Source: Euprymna scolopes
Lineage: Eukaryota; Mollusca; Cephalopoda; Sepiida; Sepiolidae
Length of the DNA stretch: 22,790 nucleotides
Reading direction: 5' to 3'
NCBI GenBank assembly: GCA_024364805.1
Contig: CM044489.1
Coordinates: forward strand, 119,446,885 to 119,469,674
In this document: one piece after another, positions 9,260-18,397 of the stretch
How positions within the stretch are numbered: the stretch's first letter is position 1
How the letters are laid out: each line of letters begins with the position of its first letter
The notes under the pieces: generated by a model
Database searches by the model: none
What the model was told of the DNA's origin: nothing
The model's input: only the letters and a program-made list of their open reading frames with translations
Program-made: the position numbers and the translations under genes

Positions 9260-9305
9260 CGAAAATGCATGTACGTATGTATGTATGTGTGTGTGTTTGT
9301 ATGTC
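9219..9305. repeat. (TA)n followed by (ATGT)n-like microsatellite
   Basis: About 19 TA dinucleotides (9219-9257), then GTATGTATGTATGTGTGTGT. Two short frames reading YIYIYI here are artefacts. Confidence 0.92.
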
Positions 9306-9832
9306 TCGCAAAACCTTTTGACAGACAGAACAAAAATTCACAAATTTGGTCTCATATTAAAGCCCGACCCTCCGGACAACAAATATCGAATTTTTAGCTC
9401 AAAAAGTCAACTCTAAGTTATTCAGCTGACCGTTTTTCTACAGTGGGGGAGGCAAAAAGTGATATTTTAACGATATTTATACGTAATTTAATAAAGGCTG
9501 AGTCATGTCACGTGACCTTGACGTCACCAAGCTATAATGGCGGTCTGTATATAAAAACATTTCATATAATAAGAGGTTGTTATCGATAAAAAGGCAACTA
9601 TCATACAAATAAAAATATTACCTTACACGTTATGAAAACGTTACCAAAGTTATTAGCAGGTTAAAAATAATTAGATACGATAGTTAAACGGAAAATAACA
9701 AGCCAAAAATATGAAGTTAAAAAAAAAATACCTTTAAAAAAATATTAACGATTGATGTTTTTTTTTTTTTGTAAAAGCCAAATGCCATTTTCCTTTTTAG
9801 TAACACTATTTCTCTTTAGAGTAAGGAAGACG
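9306..9832. other. Unassigned DNA with E-box and CRE-like palindromes
   Basis: No gene. TCACGTGA at 9508-9515 and TGACGTCA at 9519-9526 are perfect 8-bp palindromes next to each other, followed by TATAATGGCGG. The cluster resembles the promoter or terminus of an old mobile element, but I cannot define its borders. Confidence 0.4.
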
Positions 9833-9833
<1 letters not shown>

Positions 9834-9866
<33 letters not shown>

Positions 9867-9920
9867 AAGGGAGAGAGAGACACACACATAAACACAGAGA
9901 CAGACAGAGAGAGAGAGATG
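9834..9920. repeat. (GA)n-rich polypurine tract
   Basis: GAGA repeats with interspersed AAAG, CACA and CAGA. The minus-strand serine-leucine-rich frame across it is an artefact. Confidence 0.92.
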
Positions 9921-10210
9921 TCTAGACAGGAAACGAGATTCGTTTTACTATGTTTTAAAATGTAAACATTACATATACGAAATGTGAGTGAATGGATTTG
10001 ATCACATCCCAAGCATAAATCCTCCTTATTTTCGAGTAACATTTGTTTTCATATTCCAAAAATCACATCTGAACTAAAGACATTATTATTTAGAAGGCCA
10101 TCCTTATTTTAGAGTGACGTTTGTTTCTCTAAAGCGTGACATGCAGAGCATGGCCTCCTCTTTATTTTCTTAGTGGGGGTGGGGCGAAAGATGAGACCGC
10201 TTGAATTCTA

Positions 10211-10252
10211 AGAACAGATATTACACTTTGATCTTAGCCAAAAGACCAAGTA
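10211..10252 (-). pseudogene. U2 snRNA 5' fragment in tandem unit 1
   Basis: The reverse complement contains CTTTTGGCTAAGATCAAAG followed by TGTAATATCTGTTCT, matching U2 positions of about 12-45. The U2 segment GTAGTA, which pairs with the intron branch point, reads GTAATA. Stem-loops IIa/IIb and the rest of U2 are missing, so this is not a functional gene. Confidence 0.7.
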
Positions 10253-10483
10253 ACCGTCTTATACAGCTTAATTTTCTACCGAGCATTATCTTCGATTATA
10301 AAAAGATGCATAATTTATATTTATCGATTACTACATTGAGACAAGATGTCATATTCCAAAAATCACATCTGAACTAAAAACATTATTTAGAAAGCCATCC
10401 TTATTTTCGAGTGACGTTTGTTTCTCTAAAGCTTGACATGCAAAGTGGGCGTGGGGGCGAAAAATGAAACCGCTTGAATTCTA

Positions 10484-10523
10484 AGACAAATACTACACTT
10501 TGATCTTAGCCAAAAGACCAAGT
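10484..10523 (-). pseudogene. U2 snRNA 5' fragment in tandem unit 2
   Basis: The reverse complement has CTTTTGGCTAAGATCAAAG then TGTAGTATTTGTCT. It keeps GTAGTA, the branch-point-recognition sequence, and sits at the same place in the 300-bp unit as the fragment at 10211-10252. The fragment was therefore present before the tandem duplication. Confidence 0.7.
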
Positions 10524-10706
10524 AAAAAAAAGATGCGTATTATATGTTTATTCCAAACATCTCACATCGCTAAACTGCTGATTCCAAATTCTTAAATAAA
10601 AACATTATTATTCAGAAAGCCATTCTTAGTATTGGGAGGTTATGTTTTTTATATAATCTCCAGTTAAGGAGGAAGGGTTTTAAGGAATTTATATAAAAGT
10701 ATTATG

Positions 10707-11200
10707 TACTAGCAGATACCCGACGTGGGTGGAAATATATTGAATGTTTCCTAGCAAAATACCCAGCGTTGCCTGGGATCAGATAAGATTGGTTGATATA
10801 TGTACTAGCCCAATACCCAGACTCGCCCGGGATTATATTACATAGCTGTACTAGCAGAATACCCGATGTAGCCCAGGATTGGATAAAATTGGTGTATATG
10901 TACTAGCGGAATATCCAGCGTCGTCCGGGATTGTATGACATAGCACTAGCATGACACATGTACTAGGAGATTTGGTTGATATATGTACTAGCCAAATACC
11001 GAGCGTCACTCGGGATTTGATTACATAGGTGGATATATGTACTAGCAAAATACCCGGCAAAGCCCGGGATTGGATGAAGTAGGTGTATATGTACTAGCAG
11101 AAATGCCAGCATCACCTGGGATTGTATGACATAGGTGGATATGTACTAGCAGAATACCATACGTAGCCCGGGATTGGATGACATAGGTGAAGTATATGTC
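10707..11200 (-). mobile_element. Tandem array of ~10 Helitron-like 3' ends
   Basis: TACTAGC-type starts occur at 10707, 10749, 10803, 10849, 10901, 10961, 10986, 11040, 11092 and 11144, giving a period of about 52 bp. Most are followed by AGAATACCCGGC(N)GCCCGGGAT. On the minus strand each unit reads ATCCCGGG, a small loop, CCGGGTATTCTGCTAG, then T. A GC-rich hairpin a few bases before CTAG|T is the known form of a Helitron 3' end (hairpin plus CTRR, inserted before T). A tandem set of such ends with no rep-helicase gene points to non-autonomous elements. TIR transposons remain an alternative. Similar ends recur at 17274 and 18738. Confidence 0.6.
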
Positions 11201-11202
11201 TG

Positions 11203-12561
11203 CATGACAATTTTGAAGGTGCTTGTGCAATATAGGTCCGATTTGAAAAATCTTGAAGGTGCTTGTGTAGTATAGGTCTGATTTGACAATTTTGAAGGTC
11301 CTTGTGCAGTATATGTCCGATTTGACAATCTTTAAGGTGCTTGTGCAGTATAGGTCCGATTTGCCAATTGTGAATGTGCTTGTGCAGCATAGGTCCGATT
11401 TGACAATTTTGAAAGTTCTTGTGCAGTATAGGTCCGATTTGTCAATTTTGAAGGTGCTTGTACAGTATAGGTCCGACTTGAAAAATTTTAAGGTGCTGGT
11501 ACAGTATAGGTCCGATTTGAAAAATTTTAAGGTGCTTGTGCCGTATAGGTTCGATTTGAAAAATTTTGAAGGTGCTTGTGCAGTATAGGTCGGATTTGAA
11601 ATGATTTCACGGTGCTTGTGTTGTATAGGTCTGATTTGACAATTTTAAGGTGCTTGTGCATTTTGGTACTATTTTACAATTTTGAATGCCTTTGTGCAGT
11701 GTAGGTCTGATTTGACAGTTTTTAAGGTGCTTCTGCAGTATATGTCCGATTTGATAATTTTGAAGGTGCTTGTGCAGTATAGGTCCGATTTGAAAGATTT
11801 TAAAGGTGCTTGTGCAGTATAAGTCAGATTTGAAAAATTTTAAAAGTGTTGTGCAGTATAGGTCCGATTTAAAAATTTTAAGCTGCTTGTGCAGTGTAGG
11901 GCCGATTTGAAAAATTTTAACAAGTATATATAAAGAGAGAGAGTACATATAAATACACATTGAGAGGCGATTCAATATCTAGATAGGTCCGATGTATAAT
12001 TTTGAAGGTGCTTGTGCGTATAGGTTCTTGAAAAATTTTAAGGTGCTTGTGCAGTATAGGTCTGATTTGAAAATTTTGGGGGGTGATTGTGCTGTATATG
12101 TCTGATTGGAAAAATTGTAAGGTGCTTGTGCAGTATAGGTATGCTTTGAAAAATGTTAAGGTGCTTGTGCAGTATAGGTCCGATTTGAAAAATTTTAAGG
12201 TGCTTGTGCAGTATAGGTCGGATTTGGAATATTTGGAAAGTGCTTTTGCACTATAGGTCCGATTTGACAATTTTGAAGATGCTTGTGCAGTATAGGTCCG
12301 AGTTGAAAAATCTTGAAGGTACTTGTGCAGTATAGGTCCGATGTGACAATTTTGAAGGTCCTTGTGCAGTATAGGTCCGATTTGACATTTTTTAAGGTGC
12401 TTGTGCAGTATAGCTCCGATTTGACTTGTGAATGTGCTTGTGCAGTATAGATCAAATTTGACAATTTTGAAGGTGCTTGTGCCGTAAAGGTCCGATTTGA
12501 AAAATTTTGAAGGTGCTTGTGCAGTAAAGGTTCGATTTGATAATTTTTAAGGTGCTGGTGC
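11203..12561. repeat. 39-bp satellite array, block 1
   Basis: About 33 head-to-tail units of 39 bp, with core GTGCAGTATAGGTCCGATTT and spacer TTTGAAGGTGCTT. Units differ by several substitutions and small indels. The unit is a multiple of three and lacks stops in one plus and all three minus frames, which explains the many repetitive frames (QYRSDLTILKVLV on plus, HKHLQNCQIGPIL on minus). I regard none as genes. The array starts directly at the last hairpin-end unit and continues at 13603 beyond an LTR-like insertion. Confidence 0.95.
11918..11987 (+). repeat. Copied LTR segment inside the satellite
   Basis: CAAGTATATATAAAGAGAGA and GAGAGGCGATTCAATAT interrupt one satellite unit. The same sequence, about 95% identical, lies at 12727-12800 within the LTR-like element. 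Junctions fall at TTAA and ATAGGT, which both sequences share. The segment replaces about 14 bp of the unit. Confidence 0.85.
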
Positions 12562-13602
12562 TGTTACATAGTGGTGTTATTATTAGAATGGATAATGTTC
12601 TTTTGTTGTGCATGTTATAAGAAGAGTAAGAGCCTTAGTGGGAGATTAGAGTCTTAATCATGTTGGAAGAGATGCTAGTTATTATATATATTCATTGTGA
12701 ATGTTCATATTGTTGAGATGGAGACATTAACAAGTATATATAAAGAGAGAGAGAGTACATATAAATACACTTTGAGAGGCGATTCGATATTTAGATAGGT
12801 AGACCGAGCGATTGGCATTTATGCTTTTGACAGTTCTGTATGAAACGGGAGTGTTTATATAACATAAGTAGCTTGACACATATACTTTCTAACACATATT
12901 TTTAGATGATGATTTTATCAAATGGTTCTTATACATAAATGGACAATACCTTTTCTCGTTGTAATGATGAACACAGAAGACGGCAGTTATGAAAAGCATG
13001 ATGATCATTTATTTCTTCCATATGACCGGTCAATGGCTTTGCATCCAGGAATCAAAGTTTCTTTTTTACATCTTCTTCTAAAACCCTCTCACTTCCAGAC
13101 GGTGCCAAAGTTCGGTCTGAACCTCTCTGCGTCCCTGGTTGGACTCTCGTCTGAATGTCTGACTCTCTGACTCTCTCTAACTCTAACTAACTCTAACTTC
13201 GAACTCTTTCCTATATTGAGAAATCACATGTATGTTTGGCCAACGTGACTATAATTCACGTGTCATCAACATGCGCGATTTGCACGTTTTTGAAACATTC
13301 TGATGACCAGGAAATTTCCCATTTCCCTTTGTTGTTTTACAAAGGAATTTAACCTACTTATCTAATTTATATAACCCATATTTTATTATTCATTCTACTT
13401 AACAATGTGCATAGTTTCCAGCCAAATTTGTATTTATCAAATATTTTATCAGAATCAACAATTTACTGGACATTCCATTTAAAACCTATTGTTCTTTAAA
13501 ACTTATCTCCAGGGTTCGATTCCCGTTTTCTCTGATTTTAATTTACTTATTCTCTTTATTTTTACTTACATGAAAAAGGGGGCAAGCCTTTTTCATGTAA
13601 CA
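12562..13602 (+). mobile_element. LTR-like fossil (probable solo LTR) in the satellite
   Basis: The element begins TGTTACATAG and ends CATGTAACA, with TG...CA termini and short inverted ends. It is flanked by GTGC at 12558-12561 and 13603-13606, a 4-bp target duplication. The 39-bp satellite resumes in phase after it, so the insertion split a pre-existing array. A TATA-like TATATAAAGAGA at about 12736 fits a U3 promoter. A 14-bp perfect hairpin (13566-13600) lies at its 3' end. No gag or pol sequence is visible, so I read it as a solo LTR or a small non-autonomous LTR element, probably Gypsy-type by target length. At 1041 bp it is long for a solo LTR. Confidence 0.6.
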
Positions 13603-16415
13603 GTGCAGTATAGGTCCGATTTGGACAATATTGAAGGTGCTTGTGCAGTATATCTCCAATTTGAAAAATTTTATGGTGCTTGTACAATATAGGTCCGATT
13701 TGAAAAATTTTGAAGGGGCTTGTGCAGTATAGGTCCGATTTGAAAAATTGTAAAGGTGCTTATGCAGTATAGGTCGGATTTGAAAATTTTTAAAGGTGCT
13801 TGTGCAGTATAGGTCCGATTTGAAAAATTTTGAAGGTGATTTTGCAGTATAGGTCCGATTTGAAAAATTTTAAAGTCCTTGTGCAGTATAGGTTCGAGTT
13901 GAAAAATTTTGAAAGTGCTTGTGCAATATAGTTCGGATTTGAAATGATTTCACGGTGCTTGTGCAGTATAGGTCCGATTTGACAAATTTAAGATGCTTGT
14001 GCAGTATAGGTACTATTTTACAATTTTGAATGTCCTTGTGCAGTGTAGGTCTGGTTTGACAGTTTTGAAGGTGGTTGTGCAGTATGGGTCCGATTTGATA
14101 ATTTTGAAGGTTCTTGTGTAGTGTAGGTTCGATTTGAAAAAAATTGAAGGTGCTTGTGCAGTATAGGTCTGATTTGAAAAATTTTGAAGGTGATTGTGCA
14201 GTATATGTCTGATTGGAGAAATTTTAAGTGCTTGTGCAGTATAGGTATTATTTGAAAATTTTGAAGGTGCTTGTGCAGTATAGGTCCGAGTTGAAAAAAA
14301 TTGAAGGTGCTTGTGCAGTATAGGTCCGATTTGGAATATTTGGAAGGTGCTTTTAAAGTATAGGTCCGATTTACAATTTTGAATGTCCTTGTGCAGTGTA
14401 GGTCCGATTTGACCACATTGGAGGTGCTTGTGCAGTATATGTCCGCTTTGAAAAATTTTAATTAGCTTGTGCAGTATAAGTCCGATTTGACAATTTCGAA
14501 GGTGCTTGTGCTGTATATGTCCGATTTGAAAAATTGTATGGTGTTTGTGGAGTATAGGTCTGGTTTTACACTTTTGAAGGTGCTTGTGCAGTATAGGTCG
14601 AATTTGACAATTTTGAAGGTGATTGTGCTGAATATGTCCGGTTTGAAAAATTTTGAAGGTACTTGTGCAGTATAGTTCCGATTCAACTATTTAGAAGGTG
14701 CTTGTGCAGTATAGGTTCGATTTGACAATTTTGAAGGTGCTTGTGCAGCATAGGTCTAATTTGAAAAAATTTGAAGTTGCTTGTGCAGTATATGTCCGAT
14801 TTGACAATCGTGAAGGTGCTTGTTCAGTATAGGTCCGATATGACAATTTTAAAGGTCCTCGTGCAGTATAGGTCTGATTTGACTATTGTGAATGTGCTTG
14901 TGCAGTATAGGTCCGATTTGACAATTTTTAGATGCTTGTGCAGTATAGGTACTATTTTACAATTTTGAATATCCTTGTGCAGTATGGGTCCGATTTGATA
15001 ATTTTGAAGGTTCTTGTGCCGTATAGGTCCGATTTGAAAAAATTTGAAGGTGTTTGTGCAGTATAGGTCTGATTTTGAACAATTTTGGAGGTGATTGTGC
15101 AGTATATGTCTGATAGGAAAAATTTTAAGGTGCTTGTGCAGTATAGGTATTATTTGAAAATTTTAAGTTGCTTGTGCAGTATAGGTCCGATTTGAAAAAT
15201 TTCAAGGTGCTTGTGCAGTATAGGTCCGATTAGGAATATTTGGTAGGTGCTTTTGCTGTATAGGTCTGATTAGGTCCAATTAGGAATATTTGGAAGGTGC
15301 TTGTGCAGTATAGGTCCGATTTGACAATTTTGAAGGTGCTTGTGCAGTATATGTCTGATTGGAAAATTTTTAAGGTGCTTGTGCAGTATACGTTCGATTT
15401 GTAAAATTTTAATTTGCTTGTGCAGTATAGGTCTGATTTGACAATTTTTAAGGTGCTTGTGCTGTATATGTCCGATTTAAAAAAAATTAAGGAACTTGTG
15501 GAGTATAGGTCTGATTTTATACTTTTGAAGGTGCTTGTTCAGTATAGGTCGGATTTGACAATTTTGAAGGTGACTGTGCTGTATAGGTCCGGTTTGAAAA
15601 ATTTTGAAGGTACTTATGCAGTATAGGTCCAATTAAACTATTTCGAAAGTGCTTGTGCAGTATAGATTCGATTTGACAATTTTGAAGGTGTTTGTGCAGT
15701 AAAGGTCCGATTTTCCAATTTTTAAGGTGATTGTGCAGTACATGTCTGATTAAAAATCTTTAAGGTGCTTGTGCAGCATAGGTCCGATTTTACAATTTTG
15801 AAGGTCCTGGTGCAGTATAACTCCGATTTGACAATTTTTAAGGTGCTTGTGCAGTCTAGGTCCGATTCGACAATTGTGAATGTGCTTGTGCAGTATAGGT
15901 CTGATTTGAAAAATATTGTAGGTGTTGTGCAGTATAGATTCGATTTGATAATTTTGAAGTTGCTGGTGCAGTATGGGTCCGATTGTAAAAATTTTATGAT
16001 GCTTGTACATTATAAGTCTGATTTGAAAAATTCTGATGGTGCTTGTGCAGTATAGGTCCGATTTGAAAAATTTCAAAGGTGCTTGTGCAGTATAGGTCGA
16101 TTTGAAAAATTTTAAAGGTGCTTGTGCAGTATAGGTCCGATTTAAAAATTTTAAGGTGCTTGTGTAGTGTAGGTCCGATTTGACAATTTTTAAGGTGCTT
16201 GTGCAGTATATTTCCGATTGGTAAAAATTTTAATGTGCTTCTGCAGTATATGTCCGATTTTACAATTGTGAACGTGCTTTTGCAGTATAGGTCCGATTTT
16301 ATAATTTTGAAGGTGCTCGTGCAGTATATGTCCGATTTGACAATTTTGAAGCTGCTTGTACGGTATATGTCTGATTTTTGAAATTTTAAGGATCTTGTGC
16401 AGTATGGGTCTGAAA
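13603..16415. repeat. 39-bp satellite array, block 2
   Basis: About 72 units of the same 39-bp family. Marker variants recur with an offset of about 940-951 bp: GGTACTATTTTAC at 14009 and 14948; GGAATATTTGG at 14332 and 15283; TTTTAATTWGCTTGTGCAG at 14456 and 15407; TTGTGGAGTATAGGTCTG at about 14547 and 15497. This shows a higher-order repeat of about 24 units. The block ends at a family A insertion. The longest apparent frame, 153 residues on the minus strand at 15994-16455, is satellite. Confidence 0.95.
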
Positions 16416-16500
16416 TTTTTTTTTTTCTTTTTACACGGTGGTCACCACTTATCAAGGCCCGGAAGCCACTCAGGGATAAGGGTTATTGCAAGGACAGTAC
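16413..16500 (+). repeat. Dispersed repeat 'family A', 5' part, in the satellite
   Basis: A T tract is followed by ACACGGTGGTCACCACTTATC, split here as ACACGG and TGGTCACCACTTATC, then AAGGCCCGGAAGCCACTC and GGGATAAGGGTTA. It matches 2655-2720. The remainder up to about 16650 is not clearly family A. It separates satellite blocks 2 and 3. Confidence 0.7.
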
Positions 16501-16651
16501 GTTAGTGTGGAGATTTGATGAAGTGTTAACAGGAAGAAGGCTTGGGACTCTAAAAGGCATAGGTCATCTGGCTTTTTCTATAATATTAGCAATTTAAAAA
16601 TATTGTTGATCATATTAAATATAAACTTCGATGAAAACGATTAGACATTCA

Positions 16652-16884
16652 GTTTTGAAAAGATTTAAGGGGCTTGTGCAGTATAGGTCCGATTTGAAAC
16701 ATTTTGAAGGTGCTTGTGTAGTATAGGTCCGATGTGACAATTTTTAAAATGTTTGTGCAGCATAGGTCCGATTCGCCAATTTTTAAAATCGATTTGATAC
16801 TGTGAAAGTGCTTGAGTAGTATAGGTCCGACTCGACAATTTTGAAGGCGCTTCTGCACTACAGGTCCAATTTGACAATTTTGAA
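16652..16884. repeat. 39-bp satellite array, block 3
   Basis: About six more diverged units (GGGGCTTGTGCAGTATAGG and relatives), some with larger deletions near 16790. It runs straight into the 5S-derived array at TTGAA|GATGGG. Confidence 0.9.
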
Positions 16885-17266
16885 GATGGGTAACTACTTG
16901 GGAATGCAAAATGTTTTATGTAGATCACCAAAGTTAAGCAACATTGTCTTGGTCATTATCGGATTGGTGACTTCTGGGGAATACAAAATGCTTTATGTAG
17001 GTCACCAAAGTTAGGCAACAAGGTCTTTTTTCATTAACAAATGGATGACTACTTGGGAATATCAAATGCTTTATGTAGATCACCAAAGTTAAGCTACATG
17101 GAGTCTGGTCATTATCAGATGGGTGACTACTTGGGAATACAAAATGCTCTATGTAGATCACCAAAGTTAAGCAACATTGTTTTGGTCATTTTCAGATGGG
17201 TGACTACTTGGGAATACCAAATGCTTTATGCAGATCACTAAAATTATGCAACATTTTGTTGGTCAT
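16885..17266 (+). pseudogene. Five tandem 77-bp 5S rRNA-derived units
   Basis: Units start at 16885, 16962, about 17040, 17118 and 17195. Each contains GATGGGTGACTACTTGGGAA, TACCAAATGCTTTATGTA and GATCACCAAAGTTAAGCAAC. These align with 5S rRNA (GATCTCGGAAGCTAAGCAG..., GATGGGAGACCGCCTGGGAA, TACCGGGTGCTGTAGG), roughly positions 41-117 of 120. The first third of 5S is missing and units join head to tail. Box A- and box C-like parts of the internal control region remain, though diverged. These cannot be functional 5S genes. Confidence 0.85.
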
Positions 17267-17612
17267 ATATATATACTAGCAGAATATGCAGCATCGCTTG
17301 GATTATATGAGGATGGTAGAAAGTTTTTCCTGGATATGTCTTAAACAATTTTCAATCTCAAAATTACTTTATTTGTGAAGTCGATTCTGGATATGGCTGA
17401 AACTGTTTACGATCTTAAAATTAGATTAATTCATATACATTGTTGATTTTCGATGAAAGATTACTAGGCCAATTTCTGTAGGGGGTGATCCATATTTTTT
17501 TAATTTTTGATGCTATCATCCGGGAATTATGTGATGGTTGTAGTGGGGAGGAGAAAGAAGCATGATTATGTTAATTTTAAACAAGCTCTTGAGTTCTCTT
17601 TTGGGGTTGTTA

Positions 17613-18368
17613 TGGAGAGAGTAATGTCCGTTTTGCGGTTACAAAGCAATGTCCCACAATGTCATATACTCCAAAGATATAGAATATCTGTGGAATCATA
17701 TTCCGGAAAAGACATAATTTCTCTTACTATTATGTTGTTGGTATGTGGGAAGGAATAACTACGTTAATATTGAAATTCGTGGTAAAGTAAAAGTTGCCTA
17801 ATCACAATCCGTCAATGCATTTCTTTACTTACTTGGAAAACCTGCTCAGTTATGTCCAAGAAATGATATCATTTCACTTAAAAATATGGCATCGGTAGTC
17901 GAGAGGAATAGAACACAGTAATGTGGAATTTTGTAGTGAAGCAAGGGTTGTCTAATCACTAAACTTGACACATTTGTGTATTTGTTTGTAAAACCTACTG
18001 AGTAATCTTCAGAAAATAAAGTATTTTTCAAAAACATTTTGGTGTCGGTAGTGGGAAATTAAAATGAAACACAGTATGAGGAATTTGATAATGAAGCAAG
18101 GGTTGTCTAATCACTAATTGTGTCAATGTATTTATGCATTAATTTGAAAATCCTATTGAGACATTGTTAAAAAAATGTCATAATTTTTCTTACAATTTTA
18201 GTGCGGATAGTGACAAAGGAAAAAACCCGCTAATATTGAAATTTATGATGAAACAATGGTTGCCTAATTCTTAACCAAGATGATGTATTTATGTACTAAT
18301 TTGGAAAGTCTAATGATCTACTTTCTAAAAATTGTTTCAGTTTTCTTAAAATTATGGTAGCCTTGGTG
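17613..18368 (+). repeat. ~155-bp core tandem repeats
   Basis: Four clear units begin near 17769, 17922, 18081 and 18236. Each carries a GAAATTYRTGATGAAGCAAG-like start, GTTGYCTAATCACTAA, then CAATGTATTTATGCA-TAATTTGGAAAAYCT and KTGTCGGTAGTGG near the end. A more diverged partial unit seems to precede them from about 17613. They lie in the centre of the Helitron-like element. Confidence 0.8.
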
Positions 18369-18397
18369 GTAAGAGAAATTATTTAACATGTTGTACA

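Larger units (their letters stand above)
10018..10640. repeat. 300-bp tandem repeat with embedded U2 fragments
   Basis: CATATTCCAAAAATCACATC begins copies at 10050 and again at 10350, exactly 300 bp apart. Both continue with TAGARRGCCATCCTTATTTT, GTGACGTTTGTTTCTCTAAA and CCGCTTGAATTCTAAG, then a minus-strand U2 fragment. The second copy ends at about 10577. A third, partial copy is at 10578-10640 (ATTCCAAA...CATTATTATTCAGAAAGCC), and a remnant of an earlier one is at 10018-10049. No gene was recognised in the unit. Confidence 0.85.

Noticed and set aside
12922-13170. 82-residue plus-strand frame as a host gene
   Set aside because: It lies wholly inside the LTR-like fossil, has no recognisable motif and ends in a CTCT-rich stretch.
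13513-13523. Perfect B box GGTTCGATTCC inside the LTR-like element
   Set aside because: No A box or tRNA-like structure around it; it could be a SINE remnant but cannot be bounded.
11112-16455. Many long frames with 13-residue repeats on both strands
   Set aside because: The 39-bp satellite is a multiple of three and open in four frames, so such frames are expected without selection.
11203-16884. CRISPR array
   Set aside because: Units follow one another with no unique spacers, the divergence is spread through the unit, no cas genes are present, and the DNA is eukaryotic in character.
17507-17758. 83-residue frame as a transposase or Rep fragment
   Set aside because: No HUH, helicase or DDE motif, and it lies beside and partly in the core repeats.
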